From positions 1-64,000 of the forward strand of contig CAYRIK010000004.1 in the NCBI GenBank assembly GCA_964424345.1: 64,000 bases of DNA, in the 5' to 3' direction. Below the pieces are notes generated by a model. That model ran no database searches. It saw nothing but the letters and a program-made list of their open reading frames with translations, and had not been told where the DNA came from. Both the position numbers and the translations under genes were made by a program. The DNA comes from RGIG6307 sp964424345 (GTDB lineage Bacteria; Bacillota; Clostridia; Lachnospirales; Lachnospiraceae). Positions 24,178 through 33,286 of the stretch are shown piece by piece (position 1 is the stretch's first letter; the number at the start of each line of letters is the position of its first letter).

Positions 24178-27100
24178 AACAAAATATTTGGCAAAGAGCG
24201 GAAAGTTATCTTAAAGCTCGTAAAAACAGAAGACATTGGTACAAAGTCATCACCTGTCTTGCTATGATTGTAGCGTTAGTGACGACCAGTCTTTTGACAT
24301 TGCCAGCTGTAACATTGGAACAAGATTGTGTTTTACCAGAACATGTTCATACACAAGAGTGTTACGAACCAGTGACGGTCATCAAAAAGAAAGTACCGAT
24401 ATGTACTTTAGAAGGTGATTACGTACATAAGCACGATGAACTTTGCTATGATGAAGATGGAGAATTGTGGTGTAAGTTATCAGAAAAAGAACCACATCAG
24501 CATGATGAAAGTTGTTTTTCTGAAACGGAATCACAAAAACAACATGAACATAGCGAAGCGTGTTATGTAAAAGAAAAAGGAGCATTGATTTGTGAACAGC
24601 ATGAACATAGCGAAGCTTGTTATGGAGAAATAGAAGAGCTTGTTTGCGGTCAAGATGAAGAAATAGCTTCTACAGAAGAAGTGGCAGAGCCAGAAGTACA
24701 ACCAGAAGAAACGGAAAATGAAGAGAGTACTTCAGAGTCACAAACAGAAAATGTAACAAATGAAGAAACTGTTGTAGAACCACAGCCTGAAGATGTAGTA
24801 AATAATGAAGAAAATACTGCAGAGACACAGTTAGAAGATGTGGCAAATGAAGAAAGTGTTTCAGAAGTACAGCAGGAAGCAGCAATCGAAGAAAGTACCA
24901 CAGAAGTACAGCAGGCAACAGTAAGCGAAGAAAGCACTTCAGAAGTACAGCAGGAAACAGTAAGTGAAGAAAGCACTTCAGAAGTACAGCAGGAAACAGT
25001 AAGTGAAGAAAGCACTTCAGNNNNNNNNNNNNNNNNNNNNNNNNNNNNNNNNNNNNNNNNNNNNNNNNNNNNNNNNNNNNNNNNNNNNNNNNNNNNNNNN
25101 NNNNNNNNNNNNNNNNNNNNAAGTACAGCCAGAAGTTGCAGCAATCGAAGCACCAGTTGCAGAGCCACAGCAGGCAGAAGCAACAAATACAGAACGTGTT
25201 TCAACCTTGCAGTTGTTAGCATTAGAAGCAGTGCCAACAATACAGCAGCCAGCAGTACAAGAAACAACTGTACATCAGCATGAAGCTAGTTGCTATCAAA
25301 AAACAACAGGTTTGATTTGTGACATAGAAAGTGAACACAAACACGAAGATACCTGTTATGAGTGGAAAGAAGTTCTTTCTTGTGAAACATCTTCTTTATC
25401 AGAAACAGAGTTATCTACTGAAATGATAGTTGTACAGGAATTAGAAGCATCTACAGAAACGGAAGTTGTACAGGAGGTAGAAGCATCTACAGAGACAGCT
25501 GTACAGGAAACAGAAGTATCTGAAGAAACAAAAGTACAAGAAGAACTTACAGAAGAAGAACCTACACAGGAAACAGAGATGTCTACAGAAACGGAAGTTG
25601 TACAGGGCACAGAAGAATCTACTGTTTGTGATAAACTTCCAGAGTTGACACATCAGCATGGTGATGCGTGTTTTGAAATTGTGGAAATACCTGTAGATCC
25701 AGAAAAACTTACTTGTACAAATACCAAAGAAGGTCATGAACATACTGCATTATGTTACGGTGAGTGGGAGCTGGTATGTGACTTAAAAGAACATATTCAT
25801 GAAGAGGCATGCAATGTTCCTTCTATGATACTGGAAAATAAGCGTCGTGTAGAAAACATGATTACAATGATCGACAAAATGGCATCTTGTGAAGAAATTC
25901 AAGAACAGTTAGATGCATTTGAAGAAGCAGGTGATCAGGAAGGATACGAAGCATATTACCAAGAAGTATCTATTCAGATTTTAACAGTGTATGCATATTA
26001 TGAAGAGTTAGATACACAGCTTCAGAAACAAGTTACGAATAGCGAAAAGCTTTGTACGTTACATGCGTTATTTGCGTCTGAGACATTAGAAAATACAGAT
26101 TTAGTTAAAGTATATCAGATTAATGATTATAACCAAGCACAAGCAACACTTATTTATGGTGGTTCATCAGGAGAATTTTTTGATGATATGAGTTTTAAAG
26201 CTTGGGATGCAATTGTCGTAGAATCTGATGAAAATGGCGATTTGTATCTGGCAGACTATATTACGGAAGACGGAACAAAGACAGATTATAAAGCTGAAAG
26301 CGAAGATGGATTTGTGCTGTTTTTATACAATACAAATGTTATGGAGATTACTGCTGGTCAACGTGTTATTGTAGATTTTGATTACAAAACACAAAAAGGC
26401 CATAGAGCGGAAGAATATGGAAGTGTGACATTTGCTGCAGCAACAGTTGAAGACAATGAGGTTCCACAAGCTCTAGGTATGACAAGTACCAATGAGTTTG
26501 TTGAAGTAAATTTATATGATTATGGTACGAATATCAATGAAAAGTATGAATCAGATAAAAACTGGCCAGGTTTCCAACAAGATAAAGGAGAAGTAGATGC
26601 TGACGGAAATCCAGCTGGAAAGACCGTATATAGCAGCAATTTCGGTAATAGTATTACTTCAGATTTAGCAGCAGGGTTGTCAGGTGTAACAATAAGGGAT
26701 GGTCAGGATACAATCAATGACCTTGTTAATGTCGGAGCAGGTTATGCAAATAGTCCTCTTAGCGGAAGGTTAAAGGATACGTTGAGTGCAGATGGTTATC
26801 CTGTTTTAAATGTGAAGAATGCTCAAACAGAATATAAGCTGGATTATCTTTGGAGTGATAATACGTATGCAACAAAAGTGAATAAAAAAGGTAGCATAGA
26901 TGGTCTTTTCCAAAGAAATGAGACAACTGGAGAGTATTATTTTAACAGTCGCCTAAATCATGCACAGTATGATGCAGAACACAACAAGTTTGTATTATAC
27001 AATAAAGTAATTACTTCCAATGTAATATGGTATCCATTTGGTAATTTCTTACCATTCAACAATATTGAAACACAAGCTATGAAGTCTACAAATATTGATA

Positions 27101-29196
27101 GAGCGTATTTGGTAGATGTTGCAAAAGATGCAGAGGATAAATTTAAGAAAACTACAGATGATGCGTATAAAACGTTGTCTACAGCAATGAATAATTGGAT
27201 TTCCAAAATGGATGGTACATATCAAAATGTAAATTGGAAAGTAACCGATGCTATGTATGAGTATTTTAATACGAATCCAAGTGGACCAGGTGCACTCTCA
27301 AGTGAAATCAAATTTACAGATGAGAATATTAAAGATATTTATTCAATTGATTTTGATGAAGCAACCGATTTCTTCTTTGGTATGGAAATCAGTATGGATT
27401 TCGTTCAGGCAGCCGAAGGCTTGACTGGAAAAGATACAAATAAAGATGGAAAGCCAGACTATCCTATGGTATTTAAGTTTATCGGTGATGATGATGTATG
27501 GGTATATGTTGATGGAAAATTAACATTAGATTTATCAGGTATTCATCGTCATGTAGCTGGTATGATTGATTTCCAGAAAGGTATTGTTTCTTATTACAAC
27601 TTAAATGTTGCTACTGGTGACGTGGAGGGAGAAGCATATAAAACGGTTACATTTGCAGAATTGGGACTTGTAAATGCAGGTGAGACAACATTTAGGGACT
27701 ATTCAGAGCATACATTTAAAATGTATTACATGGAACGAGGTGCAGGTTCCGGTGTTTGTTCTATGAACTTCAATATGCCATTGGTTCAGAAAAACACAAT
27801 TGCATTGACAAAGCGTCTTACAACGGATAGTGCTGAAGCAGTTACTCCTATTGGTGATAAAACGTTTAAGTTCCAGATTTTAAATGCAAATGATGATGGA
27901 AGCAAAACACAAGATACAATCGTTAAAGAAGGAACAGAATTTAATATTTTGGATAAAGATGGAAACTTCTTACGAAAAGGTGTGGTTGGCAAGAATGGCA
28001 TCTTTACACTGGAAGCAAGAGAGACTGCGGTCTTTCCGGCTATTGAGGAAACGCATGGTAAGTATTATGTTCGAGAACTTTTTACTCCTGGAACAGAAGA
28101 TCAGTATAATTCCACATTTAATGATGGAAGTCAAAGCACAGAAGCTTATGAGGTCGAAATTGCTGGAATAACGTATAAGGCAAAAGATAGTTTGGTACAT
28201 GATATTAAAGATGGTACAACACTGTTTGCAATAGAGAATCAAGCAATAGTAGAAAAATTAGGAAAGTTATCTATTACAAAAGAACTTATTTCTGATGTAG
28301 ACCATAATTCTAGTATAACGGAGTTTGAGTTTGAAGTCACTTTAGATGGAGAGGCATTGCCAAAAGATACGACATATCAAGTGATATATCAAGTTGTCAG
28401 TGAAACTGGCAGTGAAACAAGAACTGAAACAAGAACTGTTACAGAAGCAGGTAAGATTAGTTTAAAAGCTGGAGAAACAGCTGAGATTTCCAATATTCTG
28501 GCAGGAACTACTTTTACTGTAAAAGAAACAGCTGAGTCGGCAAAAGGATATACCGTTTCGTATAAGTATAATGGTCAAGATAATGATAATAATGAGGGTG
28601 TAAGCGGAGTTATTGATATAGCCAGTGAAGTGGAGGTACTTGTTTGCAACAGCGAAAACAGCACAACAGTAACGATTCCGGTTGTAAAAAATTTGGAAAA
28701 ACCAAATGGAAAAGAGCATAATTACGATCTTGTTTTGCAACAGGTAACAGACAAGACTGGAGAGCATATTATAGAAAATGGTTATTATGAAGAATTAGAA
28801 CTTCCAACAATCACGATAGACCCTGTAGAACATGCATTTGTAATTAGTTATTCTGAAAATGGCACGCTTCCAAGAGAATATTACTACAAGATTACAGAGA
28901 TTGATTCCGGTGACCAAGAAACGGCATACGATACATCGGTATATGTAGTAAAAGTGACAGTAGCAAAGGATGAAGAAGGTACTTTGAAAGCGTCAATTAC
29001 AGGAAAGTGGAAAGATGGTGTGGAATATTCGGCAGAGAAGATTTCATTTACCAACTTGATTATATGCTATATGCTTCCAGAAACAGGAGGCGTTGGTACA
29101 ACGTTATATACAGCAAGTGGTCTGGCATTGATTTTCGGTGCGGCACTTTGTCTGATATATATAAAAAAAGAAAGTAGAAAGGAATTAAAAAAATGA
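24174..29196 (+). CDS. Giant LPETG-anchored pilus tip/adhesin protein (interrupted by an assembly gap)
   Basis: One gene split by a 100-N gap (25021-25120); the reading frame changes across the N run, but the flanks join in frame as GAA GTA. The signal/anchor region (about 20-48) is followed by five H-x-H-x3-C motifs, then a Glu/Ser/Thr-rich tandem repeat (unit EVQQETVSEESTS), five more H-x-H-x3-C motifs and a Thr/Glu-rich spacer. The middle is a fibro-slime/PA14-like domain (FKFIGDDDVWVYVDGKL, LSGIHRHVAGMIDF, MYYMERGAGSGVCSMNF). Cna-B/isopeptide-type domains precede LPETG, a membrane helix and a basic tail. As the largest surface protein, next to a class C sortase, it is probably the pilus tip. 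The exact ligand is unknown. It overlaps both neighbours by 4 bases. Confidence 0.85.
24864..25019 (+). repeat. 39-bp tandem repeat in the adhesin gene
   Basis: Four units of 39 bp (24864, 24903, 24942, 24981) encode EVQQ(E/A)xVSEESTS-type peptides. The last two are identical, and the array runs into the N gap, so the true copy number is unknown. Missing length must be a multiple of 3. Confidence 0.9.
25021..25120. other. Assembly gap (100 N) inside the adhesin repeat array
   Basis: Exactly 100 N. The left flank ends with g of a GAA codon and the right flank begins aa gta, so a gap of a whole number of codons restores the frame. The length shown is a placeholder. Confidence 0.97.
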
Positions 29197-30710
29197 AAAA
29201 AGCAAAAAAAATTGTCAGTTTGATGCTGGCGCTTGTCATGGTTCTTTCTATGGCAATTACTGTATTTGCAGAAGATTCTGCAACGGAAATACCTAAGTCT
29301 TACACCATTACGGTTACGGATGTTACAAAAGGCGAAATATATGAGATTTATAAAATGTTAGATTTGTCTGTAGATAATGCAGAAGATCCAAAGGCATTTA
29401 GCTATACGGTAGATGAAGATTGGGAAGCATTTTTTACTGGAGAAGGAGCTGGAGCTGCATATGTAGACATAAACAATGGCTACGTAACATGGAAAGAAGA
29501 CAAGGGTACTGCAGGGGAAATGGAAGCCTTTGGTAAAGCAGCCCAGAAGTATGCAGAGGAAAATTCTGTAACACCAGAAAAGACAATTACAGCTGGAGAA
29601 GCTACAAGTATTACATTTGAAGATTTGAAAGCAGGTTATTACTTAATTACATCTACTGCAGGTACAAAAGCAATCGTAGATACAACACCAACCAAACCAA
29701 ATCCTACGATTAAAGAAAAGAACGAAGGTCACATAGTTGATAAGTTCGTACAGGAAGATAGTAAAATAGATGATGAAAAAACCAATGGCTGGGGTAAAGA
29801 AAACAGTGCAGAGATTGGTCAGCAAGTAAACTTTAAGACAGAAATTACAATTAAGACTGGTGCAAAGAAGCTTGTAATGCACGATAGAATGGAAGATGGT
29901 CTTACATTCAATGAGGACAGTGTTGTTGTAACTGGTCTAAATGGAGAGTTAGTTAAAGATACAGATTATGAACTTGTAACAGATGGACTTACAGCAGAAG
30001 AAGATGGTAAAACTTGTACATTTGAAGTTCGTTTTACACAAGCTTACTTAGATAGTTTGCAATCAGATACTACAGTATTTGTTACATACAGTGCTGTATT
30101 AAATGAAAAGGCAGATAAAGTTAATGGAGAACATAACGATGCTGGATTAACATGGGGTGAAAACAGCAAGACAGAATGGAGTGAAACTATTACAAAAACA
30201 TACCAGTTTGAGTTGTTAAAATACGATGGAAAAGATGAAGGAAAGAAACCTCTTGCAGGAGCAGAGTTTGAATTGCATAGAGGCGATGCTAACGACTGTT
30301 CTGTCGGCTGCACACCTATTGGATTAGTTGAAGTGGAAGAAAATGAAAGCTATGTAGTATATCGTCTTGCAACAGAAAATGATCCTAAGGAAAAAGTTAG
30401 TACAACAATTGTGACTAGAGATAAAAAGATTATGATTTATGGTCTTGATTTAAATGATGAATATCATTTAAAGGAAGTAAAAGCTCCAGAAGGATACAAT
30501 TTATTAAAAGATTCAGTATCAGTTGTAATTAAGACAGATGACGATGGCAAAGTGATAGAGTGTAGGTTAGAAGTTGCTAATAATAGCGGTACAGAACTTC
30601 CTTCTACAGGTGGTATCGGTACAACTGTATTCTACGTTGTTGGTTCCGTTTTAGTTTGTGCAGCAGTGGTATTATTAATCACTAGAAAGCGTATGAGTAT
30701 TAACGAATAA
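29193..30710 (+). CDS. LPSTG backbone (major) pilin, SpaA-like with isopeptide domains
   Basis: A 505-residue surface protein. The Sec signal peptide ends VFA-ED (cut after residue 26). The N-terminal pilin domain (about 35-170) is followed by SpaA/Cna-B type domains; the last contains FELLKYDGKDEG (isopeptide Lys) and YHLKEVKAPEGYN (the E-box). LPSTG at 469-473, a membrane helix and RKR complete the sorting signal. GHIVDKFVQED near residue 177 is a candidate for the pilin-motif Lys used for polymerisation. It follows the adhesin with a 4-base ATGA overlap. An unusual Cys pair (DCSVGC) lies in the last domain. As the pilin immediately before a class C sortase, it is the likely backbone. Confidence 0.9.
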   Translation: MKKAKKIVSLMLALVMVLSMAITVFAEDSATEIPKSYTITVTDVTKGEIYEIYKMLDLSVDNAEDPKAFSYTVDEDWEAFFTGEGAGAAYVDINNGYVTWKEDKGTAGEMEAFGKAAQKYAEENSVTPEKTITAGEATSITFEDLKAGYYLITSTAGTKAIVDTTPTKPNPTIKEKNEGHIVDKFVQEDSKIDDEKTNGWGKENSAEIGQQVNFKTEITIKTGAKKLVMHDRMEDGLTFNEDSVVVTGLNGELVKDTDYELVTDGLTAEEDGKTCTFEVRFTQAYLDSLQSDTTVFVTYSAVLNEKADKVNGEHNDAGLTWGENSKTEWSETITKTYQFELLKYDGKDEGKKPLAGAEFELHRGDANDCSVGCTPIGLVEVEENESYVVYRLATENDPKEKVSTTIVTRDKKIMIYGLDLNDEYHLKEVKAPEGYNLLKDSVSVVIKTDDDGKVIECRLEVANNSGTELPSTGGIGTTVFYVVGSVLVCAAVVLLITRKRMSINE

Positions 30711-30724
30711 AAATTTCTGCTGGA

Positions 30725-30752
30725 AAGCCAGAGCAGCTTGCTGCTTTGGCTT
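30725..30752 (+). promoter_or_regulatory. Stable hairpin between backbone pilin and sortase genes
   Basis: AAGCCAGAGCAGC and GCTGCTTTGGCTT (30725-30737/30740-30752) form a 13-bp stem with one G-T wobble and a 2-base apex. No T-tract follows, so it is not a classical terminator. It lies 14 bases after the pilin stop and ends 10 bases before AGGAGAGG of srtC, a good position for mRNA processing, stabilisation or partial attenuation. Confidence 0.6.
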
Positions 30753-30774
30753 ACAGCAGCAAGGAGAGGCTCAC

Positions 30775-31635
30775 ATGAAGAAGAATAAACAAAGTAATTT
30801 CATAACGATTCTGTTATTCCTGCTTCTTTTTGGGGGATTGTCCTTGTTGCTGTATCCATCTGTCAGTGATTATTGGAACTCTTTTCATCAGACACAGGCG
30901 ATTGCAGAGTATGCAGAGCAGGTAGCTGGTATGGATGAGGAAAAATATGATAAGATGTGGGAGGCTGTTTCAGAATATAACCAGTCTTTATTAGATAAGG
31001 ATAATGTTTATCTGTTGACGGATGAAGAGCAGAAACAGTACAAGGAACTTTTAAATGTATCAGGTCTTGGGGTTATGGGATATATTGAAATCCCTGAGAT
31101 TAGTTGTTCACTTCCGATTTATCATGGAACGGAAGAATCTGTTTTGCAGATTGCAGTTGGACATTTACAGTGGTCTAGCCTTCCAGGAGGCGGAGAAAGT
31201 ACCCATTGTGTATTGTCTGGTCATAGAGGTCTTCCGAGTGCCAAGTTATTTACCAATCTGGATAAATTAGTCGAGGGAGACATATTTATGCTCCGAGTTC
31301 TGGATGAGGTGTTGACGTATGAAGTGGATCAGATTTTGATCGTAGAGCCAAATGAGACAGATGCTTTGCAGATTGTAGAAGGCAGAGATTATTGTACATT
31401 AGTAACTTGTACACCATATGGCATCAATACACACCGATTATTGGTGAGAGGACATCGAATTGATACAATAGAAGAAAAAGCAGCTGTTCGTGTAGTAGCG
31501 GATGCGGTGCAGTTAGATCCATTATTAGTAGCACCAATTGTAGCATTGCCGATGTTATTGATCTTGTTGATTTTATTGCTATGGCCAAAGAAGTCTAGAA
31601 AAAAACGCGGAGGTGATTTGCATGAAACGATATAA
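30775..31635 (+). CDS. Class C (pilin-polymerising) sortase
   Basis: A 286-residue sortase with two membrane segments (about 9-27 and 247-270), the class C arrangement. Catalytic residues are His150 (LSGHRGL), Cys212 (TLVTCTPYGINTHR) and Arg221. Class C enzymes link pilin subunits through a backbone Lys, so this enzyme should assemble the LPSTG pilin. The N-terminal lid motif (DPF/W) typical of this class is not evident. AGGAGAGG lies 7-8 bases before the ATG. Its end overlaps the next gene by 14 bases. Confidence 0.92.
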   Translation: MKKNKQSNFITILLFLLLFGGLSLLLYPSVSDYWNSFHQTQAIAEYAEQVAGMDEEKYDKMWEAVSEYNQSLLDKDNVYLLTDEEQKQYKELLNVSGLGVMGYIEIPEISCSLPIYHGTEESVLQIAVGHLQWSSLPGGGESTHCVLSGHRGLPSAKLFTNLDKLVEGDIFMLRVLDEVLTYEVDQILIVEPNETDALQIVEGRDYCTLVTCTPYGINTHRLLVRGHRIDTIEEKAAVRVVADAVQLDPLLVAPIVALPMLLILLILLLWPKKSRKKRGGDLHETI

Positions 31636-32587
31636 ATATTGGAAAGCAGTTGCTATGTTGTTGGCTCTTATATTGTTGTTTCCAATGAACAGTTTTGCAC
31701 AAGGAAGTATAGATTTAACAAAAAAAGTAAGTTTGACGATTTCTTATAGGGATGGCGGAAAAGCTATTAAAGATGCAGAATTTGATATGTATCTGGTAGC
31801 AACAGTGGATGAAAATGGAACATTAACAACGACAAAAGATTTTGCACAATTTAATGTAAATATCAGTGGAAAAAATGATGCACAGTGGAATACACTTCAG
31901 TCTACATTAGAAGGGTATGTACTTCGAGATAATATTGTTCCAACCGATAGCCAGAAAACTGATGCACATGGAATGGCATATTTTCCAACCGCACAAAAAA
32001 CATTGCCGGCAGGATTGTATCTGGTAATGGGAGAAAGACATACACAAGATGGAACATATTATGATGCATCTTCTTTTATGGTAATGCTTCCAACACAAAA
32101 TAATAACGCAAATACATGGGATTACGATGTGACCGTAAATGTGAAATATGAAAAGCAGGAAGTACCAGAAGAACAGGAAGTTGTTACAAGAAAAGTTTTA
32201 AAAGTATGGAATGATAAAGGTCATGAAAATGAACGTCCAAAGGAAATCGTAGTACAGCTTCTTAGAGATGGAAAGGTATTTGAGACAATTCCTTTAAATG
32301 CAGATAATCAGTGGCGTTATACTTGGGAAAATTTAGATGACAGTTATACATGGAAAGTAGTAGAAAAAGAGCAGGCAGGATATACCGTAGAGATTGTGAA
32401 AGAAGGCATTACGTTTGTAGTAACAAATACGTATGCTGGAGATAAGCCAGCGGTACCTAGTTCAGGTACAAATGCAAATCTTCCTCAGACAGGACAGCTT
32501 TGGTGGCCAGTACCCGTATGTTTATGTATTGGGTTAGCTTTTGTTATCGTTGGATTGGTCTACAAGGGAAATAAAGATGAGAAATAA
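31622..32587 (+). CDS. LPQTG-anchored minor (basal) pilin with Cna-B domain
   Basis: A 321-residue secreted protein: signal peptide ending SFA-QG, an N-terminal beta-rich pilin domain (about 30-180), a Cna-B domain (VLKVWNDKGHENERPKEIVVQLLRDGKVF, about 190-275) and LPQTG with a hydrophobic helix and short Lys-rich tail. The Cna-B-type Trp-Asn-Asp start is diagnostic. Being smaller than the other two pilins, it is likely the anchor or basal subunit joined to the wall. The start at 31622 lies 10 bases after GGAGGTG, inside the end of the class C sortase gene. Confidence 0.88.
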   Translation: MKRYKYWKAVAMLLALILLFPMNSFAQGSIDLTKKVSLTISYRDGGKAIKDAEFDMYLVATVDENGTLTTTKDFAQFNVNISGKNDAQWNTLQSTLEGYVLRDNIVPTDSQKTDAHGMAYFPTAQKTLPAGLYLVMGERHTQDGTYYDASSFMVMLPTQNNNANTWDYDVTVNVKYEKQEVPEEQEVVTRKVLKVWNDKGHENERPKEIVVQLLRDGKVFETIPLNADNQWRYTWENLDDSYTWKVVEKEQAGYTVEIVKEGITFVVTNTYAGDKPAVPSSGTNANLPQTGQLWWPVPVCLCIGLAFVIVGLVYKGNKDEK

Positions 32588-33206
32588 AGGCAATTGGTTT
32601 GTTTGTGTGGGGCTTCTGTTTATTGCAGCGGCCCTTTTTTTAGCAGATTTTAACATTATGGAAGCAAGAAAAGCGGAAAAATCTTCTAATAAAGCAGTTA
32701 CTGTATTGGAAGAAAAAATCATAGATACAGGAATCCAAAAAGAAGAGGAAAGCGAAGAAAGAGTTGTACCGGATTATGTATTAAATCCATATATGGACAT
32801 GGCAACAGAAACGATAGAAGGAAAGGCATATATCGGAATATTACAGATTCCTTCTTTGAAGCTTTCACTTCCTATCATCGGTGACTGGAGTTATGAAAAT
32901 TTAAAGGTTGCTCCTTGCAGATATCATGGAACAGCATATACAGGTTCTTTTTCTATTTGTGCACATAACTATCAGGCTCATTTTGGAAATTTAAGTAAAA
33001 TGCAGATTGGTGATTCTGTGATGTTTACGGATATGGATGGAAATGAGTTTACATACGAGGTAATAGATTTAGAAACTATTTCTGGAACAGATACGGAAGC
33101 AGTAGAACAAGGAGAAGGAGATTTGATTTTATTCACTTGTACAATAAATGGCCAGAATCGTATCGTTGTAAGGTGTGAATTGCAGAACGAAGGAATATAC
33201 GAATAA
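32577..33206 (+). CDS. Second sortase (class B/D-like), probable wall-anchoring housekeeping-type enzyme
   Basis: A 209-residue sortase with one N-terminal membrane segment (about 8-24). The active site is His130 (SICAHNY), Cys188 (LFTCT) and an Arg near 195 (NRIVVRC). IGILQIPSLKLSLPI is the standard sortase strand. One membrane segment and no C-terminal one separates it from the class C enzyme, and it may attach the finished pilus to peptidoglycan. Class assignment is not certain from sequence alone. It overlaps the LPQTG gene by 11 bases and ends the operon before a strong terminator. Confidence 0.88.
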   Translation: MRNKGNWFVCVGLLFIAAALFLADFNIMEARKAEKSSNKAVTVLEEKIIDTGIQKEEESEERVVPDYVLNPYMDMATETIEGKAYIGILQIPSLKLSLPIIGDWSYENLKVAPCRYHGTAYTGSFSICAHNYQAHFGNLSKMQIGDSVMFTDMDGNEFTYEVIDLETISGTDTEAVEQGEGDLILFTCTINGQNRIVVRCELQNEGIYE

Positions 33207-33225
33207 TATATGAATGTATGAAAAT

Positions 33226-33274
33226 AAGCGGAGAAATTCTCTCAGTTATGAGGGAGTTACTCCGCTTTGTTTTT
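33226..33274 (+). terminator. Terminator of the pilus operon
   Basis: Arms AAGCGGAG (33226-33233) and CTCCGCTT (33260-33267), with additional inner pairing, followed by TGTTTTT. Confidence 0.85.
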
Positions 33275-33286
33275 GATACTAGGAAA

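Noticed and set aside
24650..25267. Minus-strand reading frame rich in Val/Leu/Ser through the adhesin repeat
   Set aside because: It is a mirror of the 39-bp repeat; low complexity and it runs through the N gap.
24174..25283. Frameshifted pseudogene in the adhesin
   Set aside because: The frame change occurs only across the 100-N gap, and flanks rejoin as an intact GAA codon; it is one gene.
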